Notes: a model not told the origin generated them from the letters alone. A DNA stretch of 64,000 nt from Acanthosepion esculentum (GCA_964036315.1 OZ038496.1:14264076-14328075), one strand, 5' to 3'. Positions 1 to 11,015 are shown, counted from the first letter of the stretch. Made by a program: numbers and translations.

Positions 1-224
1 GAATACATATTCTATTCATACAAATCTATCCTAAAAATCTTTTCGGTATTAAATAACCCATTGAGGTTGATATGCCGTAAAAGAAAATAAACTATACCAA
101 TCTAAACCAAAGAATACATATTCTGTTCATACGAATCTATCCTAAAAATGTTGTCGGCATTAAATAACCCATTGAGGTTGATATGACGTAAAACAAAATA
201 AAACAAACCAATTTTCACTATATA
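1..224 (-). repeat. Tandem duplication of a family X-type 3' end
   Basis: Two adjacent copies of a 111-bp unit begin at 1 and 112 with GAATACATATTCT. Each contains TTAAATAACCCATTGAGG followed by TTGATATGCCGTAAAA and an A/C-rich tail. This is the 3' end seen in family X at 32,856 and 63,430, read on the plus strand here. The left copy may continue beyond the window. Confidence 0.75.
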
Positions 225-284
225 CCCTTTAAAAATTTTGCTAAGTGTACAGCGATATTTTCATTTGCTTCTAGATGCTATTCT

Positions 285-500
285 TATTTGCTGAAAAAGG
301 CTGAGAAACACTGTCCCAGAGAAATGAAAACCATGTCGTTTATTTGAAAGAATGCCAATTTACCAAATCGGAATTGAGTAGCACCTCTTGTACTTTGCCT
401 GAAAGAGGTAAAAGACTAATAGGATGATAAATTGAGGGATCTGATGGTTTACCAAAGTTCTTAACAACAGGAACTACAGAAGAGAACTTCCAACAATCTG
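285..500 (-). mobile_element. L-A LINE fragment, start of reverse transcriptase
   Basis: The minus strand encodes WKFSSVVPVVKNFGKPSDPS followed by YHPISLLPLSGKV, the fingers region of a non-LTR reverse transcriptase. The frame then hits a stop, and the remaining sequence resembles the following FRFS/STADLLS block out of frame. A diverged copy of the same segment lies at 37,250-37,480. Decayed and not functional. Confidence 0.7.
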
Positions 501-501
501 G

Positions 502-985
502 TTGGGTTTGGTTTGTTTTGTCTTACGGCATATCAACCTCAATAGGTTATTTAATGCCGACAAGAATTTTATTGATGGTAATATTTTTTTTCCAAAAATG
601 TATTGCAGGGTATAATTTTTTCTTCAGAAATATACTGCTGGTAATATATTTTCCCGTAAAGTATTGCTGGTATTAAAACCTATTTTTATACTTTCATAGT
701 GTTTTGATCCCTTTTAACTATAGCAATACTCATAGCTGGGACCCTGACAGGTGCTACCACCTTGGGTGAGGGTGGACCTGGGAACACCAGCAATTAAGAG
801 GTGGTTCCACTCTCCTGAAAACTTTCTGATCAGAGGCCTTGCTGATGGACGTAGTTTATCGTCTTACACCGGACGCGGATGTAGTTTATCGTCTTACACC
901 GGACGCAGATGTAGTTTATCGTCTTACCCAGGATGAGGGGTTATTGGGTGTGGAAGGATTAGGAACAAGAACATTACTAACGAGC
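502..985 (-). mobile_element. Family X repeat, near full length
   Basis: Reverse orientation. The plus strand begins GGTTTGTTTTGTCTTACGGC, the complement of the tail. It then has ~35-bp sub-repeats around GGTAATATTTTTTT and GTATTGCTGGTA, the CATAGCTGGGACCCTGACAG block, the ACCAGCAATTAAGAGGTGG block and a three-unit 30-bp minisatellite. The same order recurs at 32,856-33,345 and 63,430-63,925 on the plus strand. No protein was found; it looks non-autonomous. Confidence 0.75.
838..930. repeat. 30-bp minisatellite inside family X, 3 units
   Basis: Three near-identical units contain TAGTTTATCGTCTTACACC, each joined by GGACGC. The two other long X copies have only two units here, so the number varies between copies. 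Confidence 0.85.
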
Positions 986-989
986 GGAA

Positions 990-1100
990 GAGAAAAGAGT
1001 CATCAAGAGGACAGTAAATAGCAACTGACATTGCATTTAAACGTTTGCAGATTAAAGTTAGCTGGAAAGCATGGAGCCGGAAGGGAGTTCCACAGGCGGG
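990..1100 (-). mobile_element. L-A LINE 3' coding fragment
   Basis: The minus strand encodes RLWNSLPAPCFPANFNLQTF and then KCNVSCYLLSS. This is the typical end of the L-A protein, matching LWNSLPYSCFPDKYNLQLF at 23,370 on the other strand. It lies head to head with the next L-A fragment. Confidence 0.75.
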
Positions 1101-1109
1101 ACGGAGAGA

Positions 1110-1760
1110 GGGTGCATTCTCTATACTGTACCGCAAGGAAAGTTGGTTCTCTGTGTTGCGCCAGAAGGTTTTTCTCACCTGAGTCCATCCTTCTACTCTA
1201 CAAAGCAACCATTCGTCCTTGTACTGAATACTGCTGCCATATATGGTCTGTCGACAAAATCCAGAGACGGATATGCAATGTCATAGATTCTGATCTGGCA
1301 TCTCTTCTACAGTCACTCTCTCACAGAAGTTCTGTGGCTTCCCTCTGTCTTTTCTACAAATATTTACACGGCAACTTCTCTGACGAGCTACTTTCACTGT
1401 TACCCAAACTGCAAGGATTTAAGCGTGCTACTAGGTTGGCATCTCGGTCCCACCCTTTCACTCTCAAAACAATTAAATGTAGCCGTCTCTTCTACTCCAA
1501 CAGCTTCTTATCTCGCACTTCCCGGAAGCGGAACTCCCTTCCTCTTACTTTCTTCCCTGATAACTATAATCTTCAAATATTCAAATGTAATTTCGATCGA
1601 CAAATTTTGGTGCCTTGATCTTGATCCCCGCCTTTCTCTACATCCTTTCCTCAAACACCCCTCTTTACTCTTACTCCCAATCTCTGTAACCCCTTACGTG
1701 TTAGTGGCACTCCCGTCTGGCTTGGGGGTGGATATGCTTAAACAAATAAGATTATGTCTA
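1110..1760 (+). mobile_element. L-A LINE, C-terminal reverse transcriptase region and 3' UTR
   Basis: One open stretch ending at 1618 encodes ATIRPCTEYCCHIWS, KIQRRICNVI, VASLCLFYKYLHGNFSDELL and YNLQIFKCNFDRQ, the conserved post-catalytic region of this family. About 15 residues are missing between HIWS and KIQRR compared with the copy at 23,050. The 3' UTR ends in GGGGGTGGATATGCTTAAAC. It is 5'-truncated, as LINE copies usually are, and has no catalytic residues. Confidence 0.85.
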
Positions 1761-2320
1761 ATATAGTGCATCCATGGGAAGAGGGGGGGCGATAAAAGAA
1801 AAGAGATAGCTAAAAAAGTTTAATAATTGTTATTGACCGATCATTGTTAATTGTTGTTCTCAGCGAGGTCCTCACTGATACATATAGAAAAGACATTTTT
1901 ATTTTATAATATATTGGCAATAATTATACCCACCTTAAGCTGTACAAATATGAAGAGACATGAGCGGCAGATACAATGTCTGTAAAACAAAAGCATGATG
2001 GATGAGAACAATTACAGTTACCGTCACTAGAGAGTGATTATCCAGAATGCTGTTGACACCAATGAGCATTTAAGCCAAAAGAACATTAATTAAATAATGT
2101 ATGTAATGCGTAGAAAGATGCACAATCAGCGAGGGAGAAACATTAACGATAATCTTTCTTACCCATCATAATTTTCGCCTTAAGGGTGACTAAATGAGTC
2201 ACTGAATAGACTCTAATGTAATTCTTTCAGTATCGGGTTAGAGATGAAGAGATTAAATTTCTTTATTTTACGAACTGCTGATCAAAATGCGTGCTTCTTG
2301 TCATTAAAATTATCACATAT
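1761..2320. other. AT-rich stretch, nothing recognised
   Basis: No family assigned above and no convincing open frame was seen here. Confidence 0.5.
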
Positions 2321-2549
2321 ACAGGGTGCGATGGATAAATTGTCGTCTAAATAAAGCCAAAATGAAAATAACACTGACATCTCATTTTAACAGATCTACA
2401 GGGTGCGTTCAGTAAATTGTCGTCTAAATAAAGCCAAAATGAAGATAACACTGACGTCTCATTTTAACAGATATACTGGGTGCGATGGATAAATTGTCGT
2501 CTAAATGACACAGAAATGAAAATAACACTGACATCTCATTTAACAGATA
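2321..2549. repeat. Triplicated mariner end, ~77-bp period
   Basis: CAGGGTGCG or its variant starts three times, near 2322, 2399 and 2475. Each is followed by AAATTGTCGTCTAAAT and AATAACACTGACRTCTCATT. The third unit has lost part of the AAGCC block. The outer end of this element was therefore duplicated twice in tandem. Confidence 0.85.
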
Positions 2550-3357
2550 TATTTACCAAAATTACAGAAATATATCTTGAAATACTAAAGAGTAAACTTA
2601 TTCAATAAAATCGCCATTGTCTTCAACTACGACCTCCAGACAACTTCGGAATCTCCGGCAACTCTTCTGGATGGTCACCTTGTTTAAGTTGGTGAATGCT
2701 GCCATAATTCTTGCCTTCAGTTCATCTTTGGTTTCACAAGGTGTTTTGTTGGTTTCTCACTCAATTACACCCCACCCAATAATCAAGGGGTTGCTGTCTG
2801 GAGAGATAGGTGGCAAGATGTAAGGAGTGATATAGTCGCAGAAATTGTCTGACAGCCATGGTTCTACTGCTTGTGTGGCATGTTGCAGGGTCCTGTTGTC
2901 AGACATAGTGTCTTTCATCACACATCCTCTTGACCCAGAGCAGCACTGCCTCCTCAAGTCACTTGATGTAGGCCTCCCTATTGAGTTTGATGCCCTCACT
3001 AACAAATTAGGGTGTTCTTTTCTTATCAGAATGATCCGAGTGAAATTTTCGAGTTTCCGTGCCTTCGTAATCACCATTAGACTCATCCAACTCTTTCTGA
3101 TTCCCCTGTAATCTCCTCAGATTGACACTCGAACGCTCTGTAATGTTCGTATTGGAGCTCCCAGCGCGAATGCCAAGCAGTACAGCATGGTGTTTCTAAA
3201 TTTCTAGCGGAGTGAATTGCGTCATGATGCTCTCTTTCTCACAGATGGTGCCCAGGTGGCCCTACTTTAGTGTGCAGTCGATAAAATCAAAACAAACAAC
3301 GCGCATGCGCGAAATGAAAAATATAAAATGGCGACAATTTACCCATCGCAAAGTGTA
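2321..3357 (-). mobile_element. Tc1/mariner relic, DD37D-like, copy 1
   Basis: The ends are inverted: CAGGGTGCGATGGATAAATT on the left, and on the right the complement of TTTGCGATGGGTAAATTGTC. The minus strand carries broken transposase: an N-terminal helix-turn-helix region, then DNRTLQHATQ, WLSDNFCDYITPYILPP and SPDSNP. A one-base frameshift sits just before the expected third catalytic Asp, and the second catalytic site reads DN rather than QD. The central part is deleted. Related copies are at 11,876 and 26,192. Confidence 0.85.
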
Positions 3358-3774
3358 CATGTTCTCAATAAATTAAACCCTTCTTCACTCAACCATTTTT
3401 TTTTAATGTTTTACTTACAGTCTTAATAACCAGCGACTATGAGTGTTATACGAAATTTATAACAAATACACAGAAGGTATATATGTGGAAATTCAACGAC
3501 ATACTTTCTACCCCCCCATTTTAATTTTCCCCTGTAGTGTGACCAAAATTGTTCATAGGGTTATTTAGTGAATCATATAAATGAATTGCAAATCAAATTT
3601 TCTTATATTTTTGCAGTTTTAAAGCCGATAAATGGAAGATGTAGATTCATTTTTTTTCAAACATACTCTGTAAGTATCGCTGTATACATGAAACATAAAT
3701 AAAAGAATCAATTATGTAAAAACAAATCCAACTTTTATGGAATATGCGGCAGTGAGCCAATTTTTGAATATACA

Positions 3775-3839
<65 letters not shown>

Positions 3840-4186
3840 TATTTATTTGTTTGTAATTTGTTTCTGTCATTGATTTCTTTTTGGAATCATCTATTTTAGA
3901 CATATGGGAATTTGTAAGAAACTTTCGAGTGTGTGTCAGAGAAAGAATATAATGCGTTCTTTATTTTAGTATAAATCTTTATTGTTTTTTTCTGCATAAG
4001 AGAGTGGGTTTCTTTTAAAAATAAAAATTTGTTTGCTGAACGTAAAAATAAACAGGTGTTTATTTTAAAACATTTTTCTTCTTTAAAATCTCTTATACTC
4101 ATGCTAGAATGTTCAAGTGTATACACAAATAGGCAAAGTTAAATATAATTTACGTATGTGATATACACTGTCTATATTTCTAAGAT
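3358..4186. other. AT-rich gap with a (TA)n array
   Basis: No gene seen. A pure (TA)n run occupies about 3780-3834. Open frames crossing it are low-complexity artefacts. Confidence 0.6.
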
Positions 4187-4625
4187 CAGGTATTGTAACT
4201 GTTTACATTATATCGTTAGAACTGTTGTCTTCATCTTTAAGGCCGTATTCATGATGTTTCGGCTGTTCGGCCTTCTTCAGGATCTGGCTGTATTTCTGAG
4301 ATGAGGTATTGTAACTATTTACACTATTTATATTGTTTGTACTGTTGTCTTCATCTTTATTGCCGTATTCATGACGTTTCGGCTGTTCGGCCTTCTTCAG
4401 GATCTGGCTGTATTTCTGAGATGAGGTATAGTAACTATTTACACTATTTATATTGTTTGTACTGTTGTCTTCATCTTTATTGCCATATTCATGACGTTTC
4501 GGTTGTTCGGCCTTCGTCAGGATCTGTGTATATTTCTAAGATGAGGAATTGTAACTATTTAAACTATTTATATCATTCGGACTGTTGTCTTCATCTTTAT
4601 TACCATATTCATGACGTTACAGACG
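4187..4625 (-). repeat. Tandem array of S3 SINE tail, about 4 units of 120 bp
   Basis: Units begin near 4191, 4307, 4427 and 4547 at TATTGTAACTRTTTACA. Each contains CATGACGTTTCGGCTGTTCG followed by GCCTTCTTCAGGATC. On the minus strand this is the CTGAAGAAGGCCG and CGAAACGTTATGAATATGGC domain that ends the S3 copies at 61,313 and 62,083. No tRNA head is attached. The last unit diverges where L-B begins. Confidence 0.85.
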
Positions 4626-4689
4626 TTAGACGCTTCAGCCTTGAACTCACACTTGACCTCAAGTGGAACTCGAACACACAAGCCATCGC

Positions 4690-5255
4690 TTAAGATGTCG
4701 GAAAAATGGCCGGCTCCCTGCACCGCCCCAGTAAGTATCTGACTCCACATGCCATCCTCTACCTTTACAAGAGTGACGTCAGGCCAAGAATGAAGTACTG
4801 TTATCATATTTGGACGGGGGCTGCCCAGATCGCAGATTCCAGCCTCGATAGAGTCCAATAGCATCTCCGAGTCCTTGTGAGTCCCACCCTCCAACCTCTC
4901 TATCTCTCATAGGAAGGATGTGGTAAGCCTCTCACTGCTCGATCGCTACTTCCACGAAAAATCCTCGGACGAACTACATTCCTTGGTTTCACCAAGACTG
5001 ACCTTCATGGGAAGGACCTGCCATGCCACTTACATTGTAGCAAACTACCCACATATCCCCGTATTCCATCGGTAACAAGTCAGTTCCACTCGAACAGCTT
5101 CTTCCTGCAAACCACTGCTCTGTGGAACCAACTCCTACAATCTTAACATGTTCCAGTCTAGGGTTGACTGTTATCTCTACCTTGTATCCATGTAAACAGC
5201 CTATTAATATAACCCTCTACAATGAGTGAGCCCTGACCTTGTACAGAGTGACCAT
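4690..5255 (+). mobile_element. L-B LINE, 3' coding region and end
   Basis: The broken plus-strand frame shows MAGSLHRPSKYLTPHAILYL then YKSDVRPRMKYCYHIWTGA, the C-terminal reverse transcriptase region, followed by FHSNSFFLQTTALWNQL. Several stops and a frameshift interrupt it. The 3' end carries CCCTCTACAATGAGTGAGCC and CTTGTACAGAGTGACCAT, which recur at 16,780, 55,130 and 58,700. The family is related to L-A but distinct. Confidence 0.75.
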
Positions 5256-5825
5256 TACTGTATAAAAAAAAAGCAAAAAAATACATCACATTGAAACACT
5301 GGTCACCGTAAAAAAAACCCAATAATTTATACCAAAGAACTGTACAAAATTTTGAGAAATGATTTTCACAAGCCAGTGTAAAATTATTTTCTAACCAATG
5401 AAAACCTTGTATTCAAAAAGTTCACACCTCTTTGTGAAATGAGATTTTGAATCCCCTTATATCCTGGTTATAAAATCAAGAGAACCTGAATTTTTTGTTC
5501 CCTTTGCAAATTTTACAAATGCAAAATGTACTGTTAGGTGACAGGAGGATTGTGCAACAGTAAATGGAGTTAACCTAGCTTGAAAGTGAGTATTTAAAAA
5601 AGTTTTTATTTAGCAGGATTCAAAATGACTAATGATAGTAAGCTTGCTACATTTCAAGCTGCAAAGCAAATGGATCCGAACAGGTATAAATGACCAAAGA
5701 TTAATGCTTAGATAAATCTGGGTGTACATTTGGAGAAAAGTAAGGAAATAAACAGAAATAGGAAGAGATTGTTATGAAGAGACTGGGAGTCATATGGAAA
5801 GAGTGAAACAGATAGATCAGAATAG
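5256..5825. other. AT-rich stretch, nothing recognised
   Basis: No known family or convincing exon seen. Confidence 0.5.
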
Positions 5826-5828
5826 ACT

Positions 5829-5898
<70 letters not shown>

Positions 5899-6054
5899 TG
5901 AATAGATAGATAGATATGAATAGATTATAAATAGATATGAATTAACTGAGATAGATTGATAGATAGATAGATGGATAGATACGAATTGACTGAAATAGAT
6001 AGATAGATAGATAGATATGAATTGACTGAAATGGATAGATATGAATTGACTGAA

Positions 6055-6085
<31 letters not shown>

Positions 6086-6143
6086 TGAATAGATTAGAAA
6101 TAGATATGAATTAACTGAGATAGATAGATATGAATTGACTGAA

Positions 6144-6175
<32 letters not shown>

Positions 6176-6327
6176 GACTAAGCCGAGATAGATAGATATG
6201 AATTAGCTGAGATAGATAGATAGATAGATAGATATGAATTAACTGAGATAGATAGATATGAATTGACTGAGATAGATAGATAGATAGAGATATGACCTAG
6301 CTGAGATAGATAGATATGAATTAGCTG

Positions 6328-6380
<53 letters not shown>

Positions 6381-6390
6381 GATATGAATA
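5826..6390. repeat. Interrupted (GATA)n array with higher-order units
   Basis: Long GATA runs alternate with a TATGAATTGACTGAAATAG spacer that recurs many times, so spacer and GATA run were amplified together. Minus-strand open frames of YLSI repeats are artefacts. Confidence 0.9.
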
Positions 6391-6945
6391 GACCAGCAAA
6401 GATCATATGATGAGGTACCACCTTAGGTAAAAGCAGAAGAAGCAGACAGAGGAAAATAATGGTCTGTTAATGTCACTGAGTGGGACTGGCAGATCATTTG
6501 CAGAGATTCAGTCATTGGGATGCTTGTGTTTAAACAAAGATAAAAGATAGGATTTTCATAGCTGGTTTTATTAAATAATCAAATGCCTTGACATCACTTG
6601 AACTTTTATACTGCCTGGCCCTTGTCAGAATAGAAGTGGTGGGAGGTGACATCACAGTAGTAGCGAGAATAGTCTTCATAGAGTGAGTAACATCAAGGTC
6701 AATTTGTAGTGTTATTGAAGTTGTGAATGAAACATGAGACAAAACTGAAATTAAAGTTCATTTTTTTCTTTCTTTTTATTTTATTTAAAAAAAATGTCCA
6801 ACCGGATACATTCACAGAAAACAAGTGATGTCTAGTCAAAAATGACCTTCCTTACATGAGAACTTTTAGCAACTAAGAAAACTATAAATTGCATATATAA
6901 CATACTTCCAAGGTAGGCAGTTTCTCTCCACTTTGGAATGTTGGT
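6391..6945. other. Unassigned stretch
   Basis: No gene recognised. Contains T-rich tracts near 6755-6790. Confidence 0.5.
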
Positions 6946-7316
6946 GCAATACTTGAAGCAACAGAAATGTGGTTCTACAGAAGGATGCTGAGAATACCAT
7001 GAACTGAACATTTGAACAATGACAAAGTTCTAGAGACAATGGCAATGAAAAGGACACTTATACTTAACATCAGGAAGAGTCAGTTGAAATTTCTGGAGCA
7101 CATAATCAGGAAGGAGGGCTTGGAAAATTTGATACCCACAGGACAGTTTGAAGGTAACAAGGCCAGAGGAAAGCAATGCCAAACTTACCTAGCGAGCTTG
7201 TGTCAGTGGATGGTGGAGCAAGGTTTAAGAGGGATAACACAAATACAAACTTTATTAAGCACTACAAAGAACAAAAAATTGTGGAAAGCTATGATCACCT
7301 ACATCAGTCATTTTTA
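6946..7316 (+). mobile_element. L-C LINE, C-terminal fragment
   Basis: The reading frame from 7012 gives VLETMAMKRTLILNIRKSQL, KFLEHIIRKEGLENL, GKQCQTYLASLCQWMVEQG and KNKKLWKAMITYI. This is the extreme C-terminus typical of an endonuclease-reverse transcriptase LINE in invertebrates (family knowledge). The upstream TGGTTCTACAGAAGGATGCT is part of the same element. A close copy is at 41,565-41,940. No catalytic part is present. Confidence 0.8.
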
Positions 7317-7429
7317 ACATAAGGTACCTTGAGGCATTGATTAAACCATAAACACACTTGGTAAGCTTTCAAAGTTTACCTCTGTCATTGACAGCTTCAG
7401 GTGATGGCAACAAAGAAACAGGTCTGTCC

Positions 7430-8177
7430 ATTTTCATAGATTTATGTCTAGAGAATTGCAAGACCAACCTTTTGAGGCTATCACAGCTAAATCAAACCTT
7501 ACATGCTTCCTTGGAGCATGTGGGAGAGTCAGATCTAATGAATCTTGCGTTTCTGTCCTGAAATCTTCTAGCAACAAGCCTGACAATAACAGAATTATTG
7601 CCTTGTGCAGTTGTTTTCTGTGCACACCCATCGTTTGGTAACTCTACCTCATGTCAGGAACAAATGTATAGGTTTTATTCTTTAGTCAATTCCTCCTGTT
7701 TTTCCTGCTCAACACAAGGATCAGATGTAGATAATATAAGAGTCTCTGCTGGATCTGTTAAATCCATTTCTGGAACAGGTATCCAAGAAGTAACATTTTC
7801 AAAATCAAGGCAAAGAGTTTATTGCCCTCTTGAATGACATTCATGAAATATTTATTGGAACCAGTGGCTTTTCCAGCTCTACTGATTATTCTCAGGTTAT
7901 CCAGTTCAGTCTGATCAGTCATTTGACAATTCACTACTTGCCCTGGTTTAGGTAGATTCACCTGTTTTACTGGTTTCACTGCTATTTTTGGTAATGCTTC
8001 ATTTGTCGGGGGACTAATATCTACATTGTTACCAGACTCGTCTGGCATTAGATATTCTTCCTCTATGTCATCCTGAGTTGGACTGTCTGTAAGATTTCCA
8101 TGTACCACCTCTGGATTTCCAAAAGTGTCTGAATCACTGTTAACTACCGGCTGTTCGATCTGATTGAAGTGGTGCAT
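7430..8177 (-). pseudogene. Copia-like pol: integrase-RT linker and RT start, truncated
   Basis: The minus strand reads an acidic linker (SPTQDDIEEEYLMPDESGNN) and then NLRIISRAGKATGSNKYFM. After frame changes it shows RLVARRFQDRN, SDSPTCSKEGM and CNSLDI, the start of a Ty1/copia reverse transcriptase. The sequence leaves the element right after SLDI, so catalytic RT motifs and RNase H are missing. The integrase-before-RT order identifies the copia superfamily. Confidence 0.75.
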
Positions 8178-9400
8178 CAGTCGACAGGGATCTACTCTGA
8201 CATATATTCCTCCATGTTTTACTCGAACCTACTTAGCCTCCCATCCATTTTTCTGATTTCTCTTGAAACATACTAGATCATCATTGGTATATTTCTGTGT
8301 AAATGCTGATTGTATTTGATGTCATAGGGCTCTTCTTATTTTTTCAGAAGACTCACTTTCAACAAATGATCTTCTAGCAACATGCATTGCATTTAGATTG
8401 TTGGCAACTAGCTTCACTTGTGGATATCCCTTCCAGAGCGGCTGGTCTATTATTGAGTAGTGTAGGAATGTTTGGGTTCCTACCTAACACCAATTGATTT
8501 GGACTGTACCCATTCGCATTGTGCAATGCATTTCTTTGCACTAACAGCTCACCCAAGAACCATCACAAAATTACACTTAACATCAGCCAATGTCTTAATT
8601 ACCATAAAATCTCCTAGAACAGCATTATGATGCTCACATAACCTATTACTCCAGGGGGACTGAGCAGCAGTTGTTCTTACAACCATGTTTAGATTTTGAG
8701 CCATGTCTCAAAATTCTTGGTTATTAAACTCTCTTCCATTGTCTGACAGAAAAAAAGTCTGGTGTTCCAAAATAAGAAATCCAATATTTAAAAATGCATT
8801 TAATAATGGAAGAACTTTCTTTGTTAGGGATTTCAACTTCAACACTATACCTAGTGCCATGGTCGATCATACGGTGCACCTTATGACCTTGAATGTCTTT
8901 AATATCCATCGCAACCTGCTCATTGAACCGTGTGGCTAATGAGAATCTGACAATGGGTCCTGGCTTTGCTTTTTGTAAGTTAAACAAAAGTCACATGTTG
9001 ATGGAAACTCCTCCAGGATTTTAAGGCTTTCTCTGTCTCTTATACTAGCATTCCTTGCCAAATGAAGCCAATTTGAAACCATGGGGGTGGCTGAATTGGC
9101 AGTGTAATTTCTCAGCTATTTTCAACTTTTCCTTTCTACTTTTTTTTTTATTTACACTGAGGAGTAGTACTTCAGCACACTCCTTCTGTGATGGAGCCTT
9201 TGTTAAGGGTGCATAATAGTGTCCCGAATCTGTGCAGAACAATTTCTGCATGGAACCAAACAATTTTATAGTGTCTTTGGAAAAATCCAACACAGTACCT
9301 ACTTTCTTCATAGCTCCTTTGCTTAACAACATCAGGATGTCTGAATCAACCACATTGACTCCTATTTCTACCACCAAGCACACAAAGCAGTTCCACATAA
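8178..9400 (-). pseudogene. Copia-like integrase, degraded
   Basis: In minus-strand order there is an HHCC-like zinc region (KLHCQFSHPHGFKLASFGKE), then RFNEQVAMDIKDIQGHKVHR with the first catalytic Asp, IDHGTRYSVEVEIPNKESSS, and YFGTPDFF. A frameshift at a T run then gives SDNGREFNNQEF with the second Asp. The CEHHNAVLGD segment holds the Glu. The C-terminal part reads NGYSPNQLVLGRNPNIPTLL. At least three frame changes and several stops make it inactive. Confidence 0.85.
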
Positions 9401-9469
9401 AAAAAGAGATGGCAAAACATTTGCTGCATCCTTTGCTTCACCTAACTTTATCCCTCATCACTCGAGGCA

Positions 9470-9720
9470 GAGTATCCAGGTAACATTCGTACCATGTCTT
9501 ACCACAGAATGTTCATGAACAGCTGGAATCCAGCACAACAGCACCAATTGTCTGTCCAAGTAGGGTTGTTCGAGACACTTTTGGTTCATGACCTAACTGG
9601 CTCATGAGTACGACATTAGCCTCATGAACAGTACTGTCGATCTCTTCTTCAGAGTGTTGGCGTTCTCTAGCCCAATGTTTAAATGATCCACAGATAGCAC
9701 ATTTAGAGGGCCTCCTACCA
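9470..9720 (-). pseudogene. Copia-like zinc knuckle and aspartic protease remnant
   Basis: The minus strand encodes RRPSKCAICGSFKHWARERQ, a CCHC knuckle whose last Cys has become Arg. About 50 residues later comes GAVVLDSSCS, a stop, and TFCGKTWYECYLDTLPRVMR. LDSS stands where proteases of this family have the DSG/DTG active site. It lies between gag and integrase, as expected for Ty1/copia. Confidence 0.75.
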
Positions 9721-9929
9721 TCACATCCAGGTGGGTTGACTCTTCCTTTATGATTTGGGGACTTGATGCTGTATCCATATCCTACTTGACTTTTTCTGTT
9801 CTCTTTGGGTTAAGACACTTGATGACTACCAAATTTATTGGCAAAAAATGTTTCTTCCTCCTGTGGTTTGATGTAACTGTTATCCAGAATAGCAACATTA
9901 GTTTCTCTTTTTATCGGATTAGATCTTGT

Positions 9930-10446
9930 CTAGCGGTTGTTGGAGAAACCTGTGCTTGCCATTATTTTCTGCAATTGTATTGACATTGCATCTAGTGTCA
10001 AGTCTTCAACTGTAGCTTTCATAAGCCTTTCATTTTCGTTGGAGAGGTTAGCACTCAGCAAGGCTTGATAGGCCAAAACTAGTTCTGGCAAACATATTTT
10101 GAATTCCTTCAACTTGGCAACTAGATGGTTAAATTCTATAAGGTAGTCATTTATGGGGATATCTTCGGGTGTAGCACAGCTTTCAAATGACGCATATGTC
10201 ATTAAAGCAGCCAAGTTTGTATCAACTCTTAACAAATTATCCAGCATGCCACAGAGGGTTGTCATACCATTCGGGATCCATTTCAAGGATAGCCTCATAT
10301 GCTTTTCCAGTTATGGACAAAAATACAGTTGGAGCTCTTTTTGTCTTTTCTAGACTGGTATCCATCTCCCAGAACTTCATTTCTTTCCTCCAGGAAATAT
10401 ACTTTTCTGGATTCAAGATAGGTGGAGCAAGTATTTTTGAAGCCAT
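9930..10446 (-). pseudogene. Copia-like gag, frameshifted
   Basis: The start at 10,446 gives MASKILAPPILNPEKYISWR and continues to KAYEAILEMDPEWYDNPLW. A frameshift near 10,250-10,295 moves to the frame with LLRVDTNLAALMTYASFESC, INDYLIEFNHLVAKLKEFKI and LTLDAMSIQLQKIMASTGF. This is gag of a copia-type retrotransposon: small, no envelope seen, and a CCHC knuckle follows. The start lies 19 bp after the primer binding site, supporting that ATG. Confidence 0.8.
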
Positions 10447-10464
10447 ATTTGTTTTTTGAACTAC

Positions 10465-10476
10465 CCTCTGCTACCA
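10465..10476 (-). promoter_or_regulatory. Primer binding site matching initiator tRNA-Met
   Basis: The minus strand reads TGGTAGCAGAGG, which pairs with the CCA-bearing 3' end of eukaryotic initiator tRNA-Met (12 of 12), followed by a partly matching GTAGTTC. It lies between the presumed LTR end and the gag start. Confidence 0.8.
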
Positions 10477-10480
10477 AATT

Positions 10481-10740
10481 TGCGAAATGAGCACTGACAC
10501 AGAGTTAGTCCAATAGCTCAGACCGTTAGTATCTCCCCAAGCAAATGACTGTTTTTTACCACTGACCAAATTTGTGTGTGTCTTAAATAATGCCTGCTAC
10601 AATCCCAAGCCTGCCCCTAATTGACTGAAACAGTCTTATTTAAATTAAACCAACCTACAATTTGTTATAAGAAGGTCTTAGGTTTAATTCCTGATAAGTC
10701 ACAAGCTAACAGTATTGATTGTCATTTTGTTATAAAACTG
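10481..10740 (-). repeat. Probable 5' LTR region of the copia element, outer limit unknown
   Basis: Just outside the primer binding site the plus strand begins TGCGAAATGAGC, so the element-sense LTR would end in the expected CA. The outer edge was not located, since the 3' LTR is missing and no comparison copy exists in the window. Confidence 0.4.
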
Positions 10741-10915
10741 TGCTGTTGGTAATTTTACTTTAAAAATGCATTGCTGGTAAGGTTTTTAAAAAAATATATT
10801 ACTGATATTTTTGCTATAAAAATGTATTTTAAACTTTCAAAGGTTTTAATTTTTGTTTGGGGGTTCACTATTTGCCCATAGCTAGGGCCCTAACAGCTGT
10901 TATCACCAAAAAGGA
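10741..10915 (-). mobile_element. Family X fragment
   Basis: Contains the sub-repeats TTACTTTAAAAATGCATTGC and TGGTAA, then TTTGGGGGTTCACTATTTGC and CCATAGCTAGGGCCCTAACAG, in the reverse order of the plus-strand X copies. The minisatellite end is missing. Confidence 0.65.
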
Positions 10916-11015
10916 GAGATTATTAGAACAACTGCTATGAAAATATTTATAGAAAAGAGAGATGCCAGATCAGGACCAGTAACATTACAGACTCTTTTGG
11001 AATTTTGTCAAGAAT
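10916..11015 (-). mobile_element. L-A LINE fragment
   Basis: The segment with ACTGCTATGAAAATATTTAT and CAGGACCAGTAACATTACAG is the complement of the CLFYKYFHGN to CNVIGPDLAS region of L-A. About 100 bp remain. Confidence 0.6.

Noticed and set aside
838..930. Repeated SLSSYTGR peptide as a coding repeat
   Set aside because: It is the 30-bp minisatellite of non-coding family X and is not conserved as a frame in other X copies.
6178..6421. Overlapping YLSIYLS frames on the minus strand
   Set aside because: Translation of the GATA array.
7598..10459. Several plus-strand frames across the copia region
   Set aside because: Antisense shadows of the minus-strand gag and integrase.
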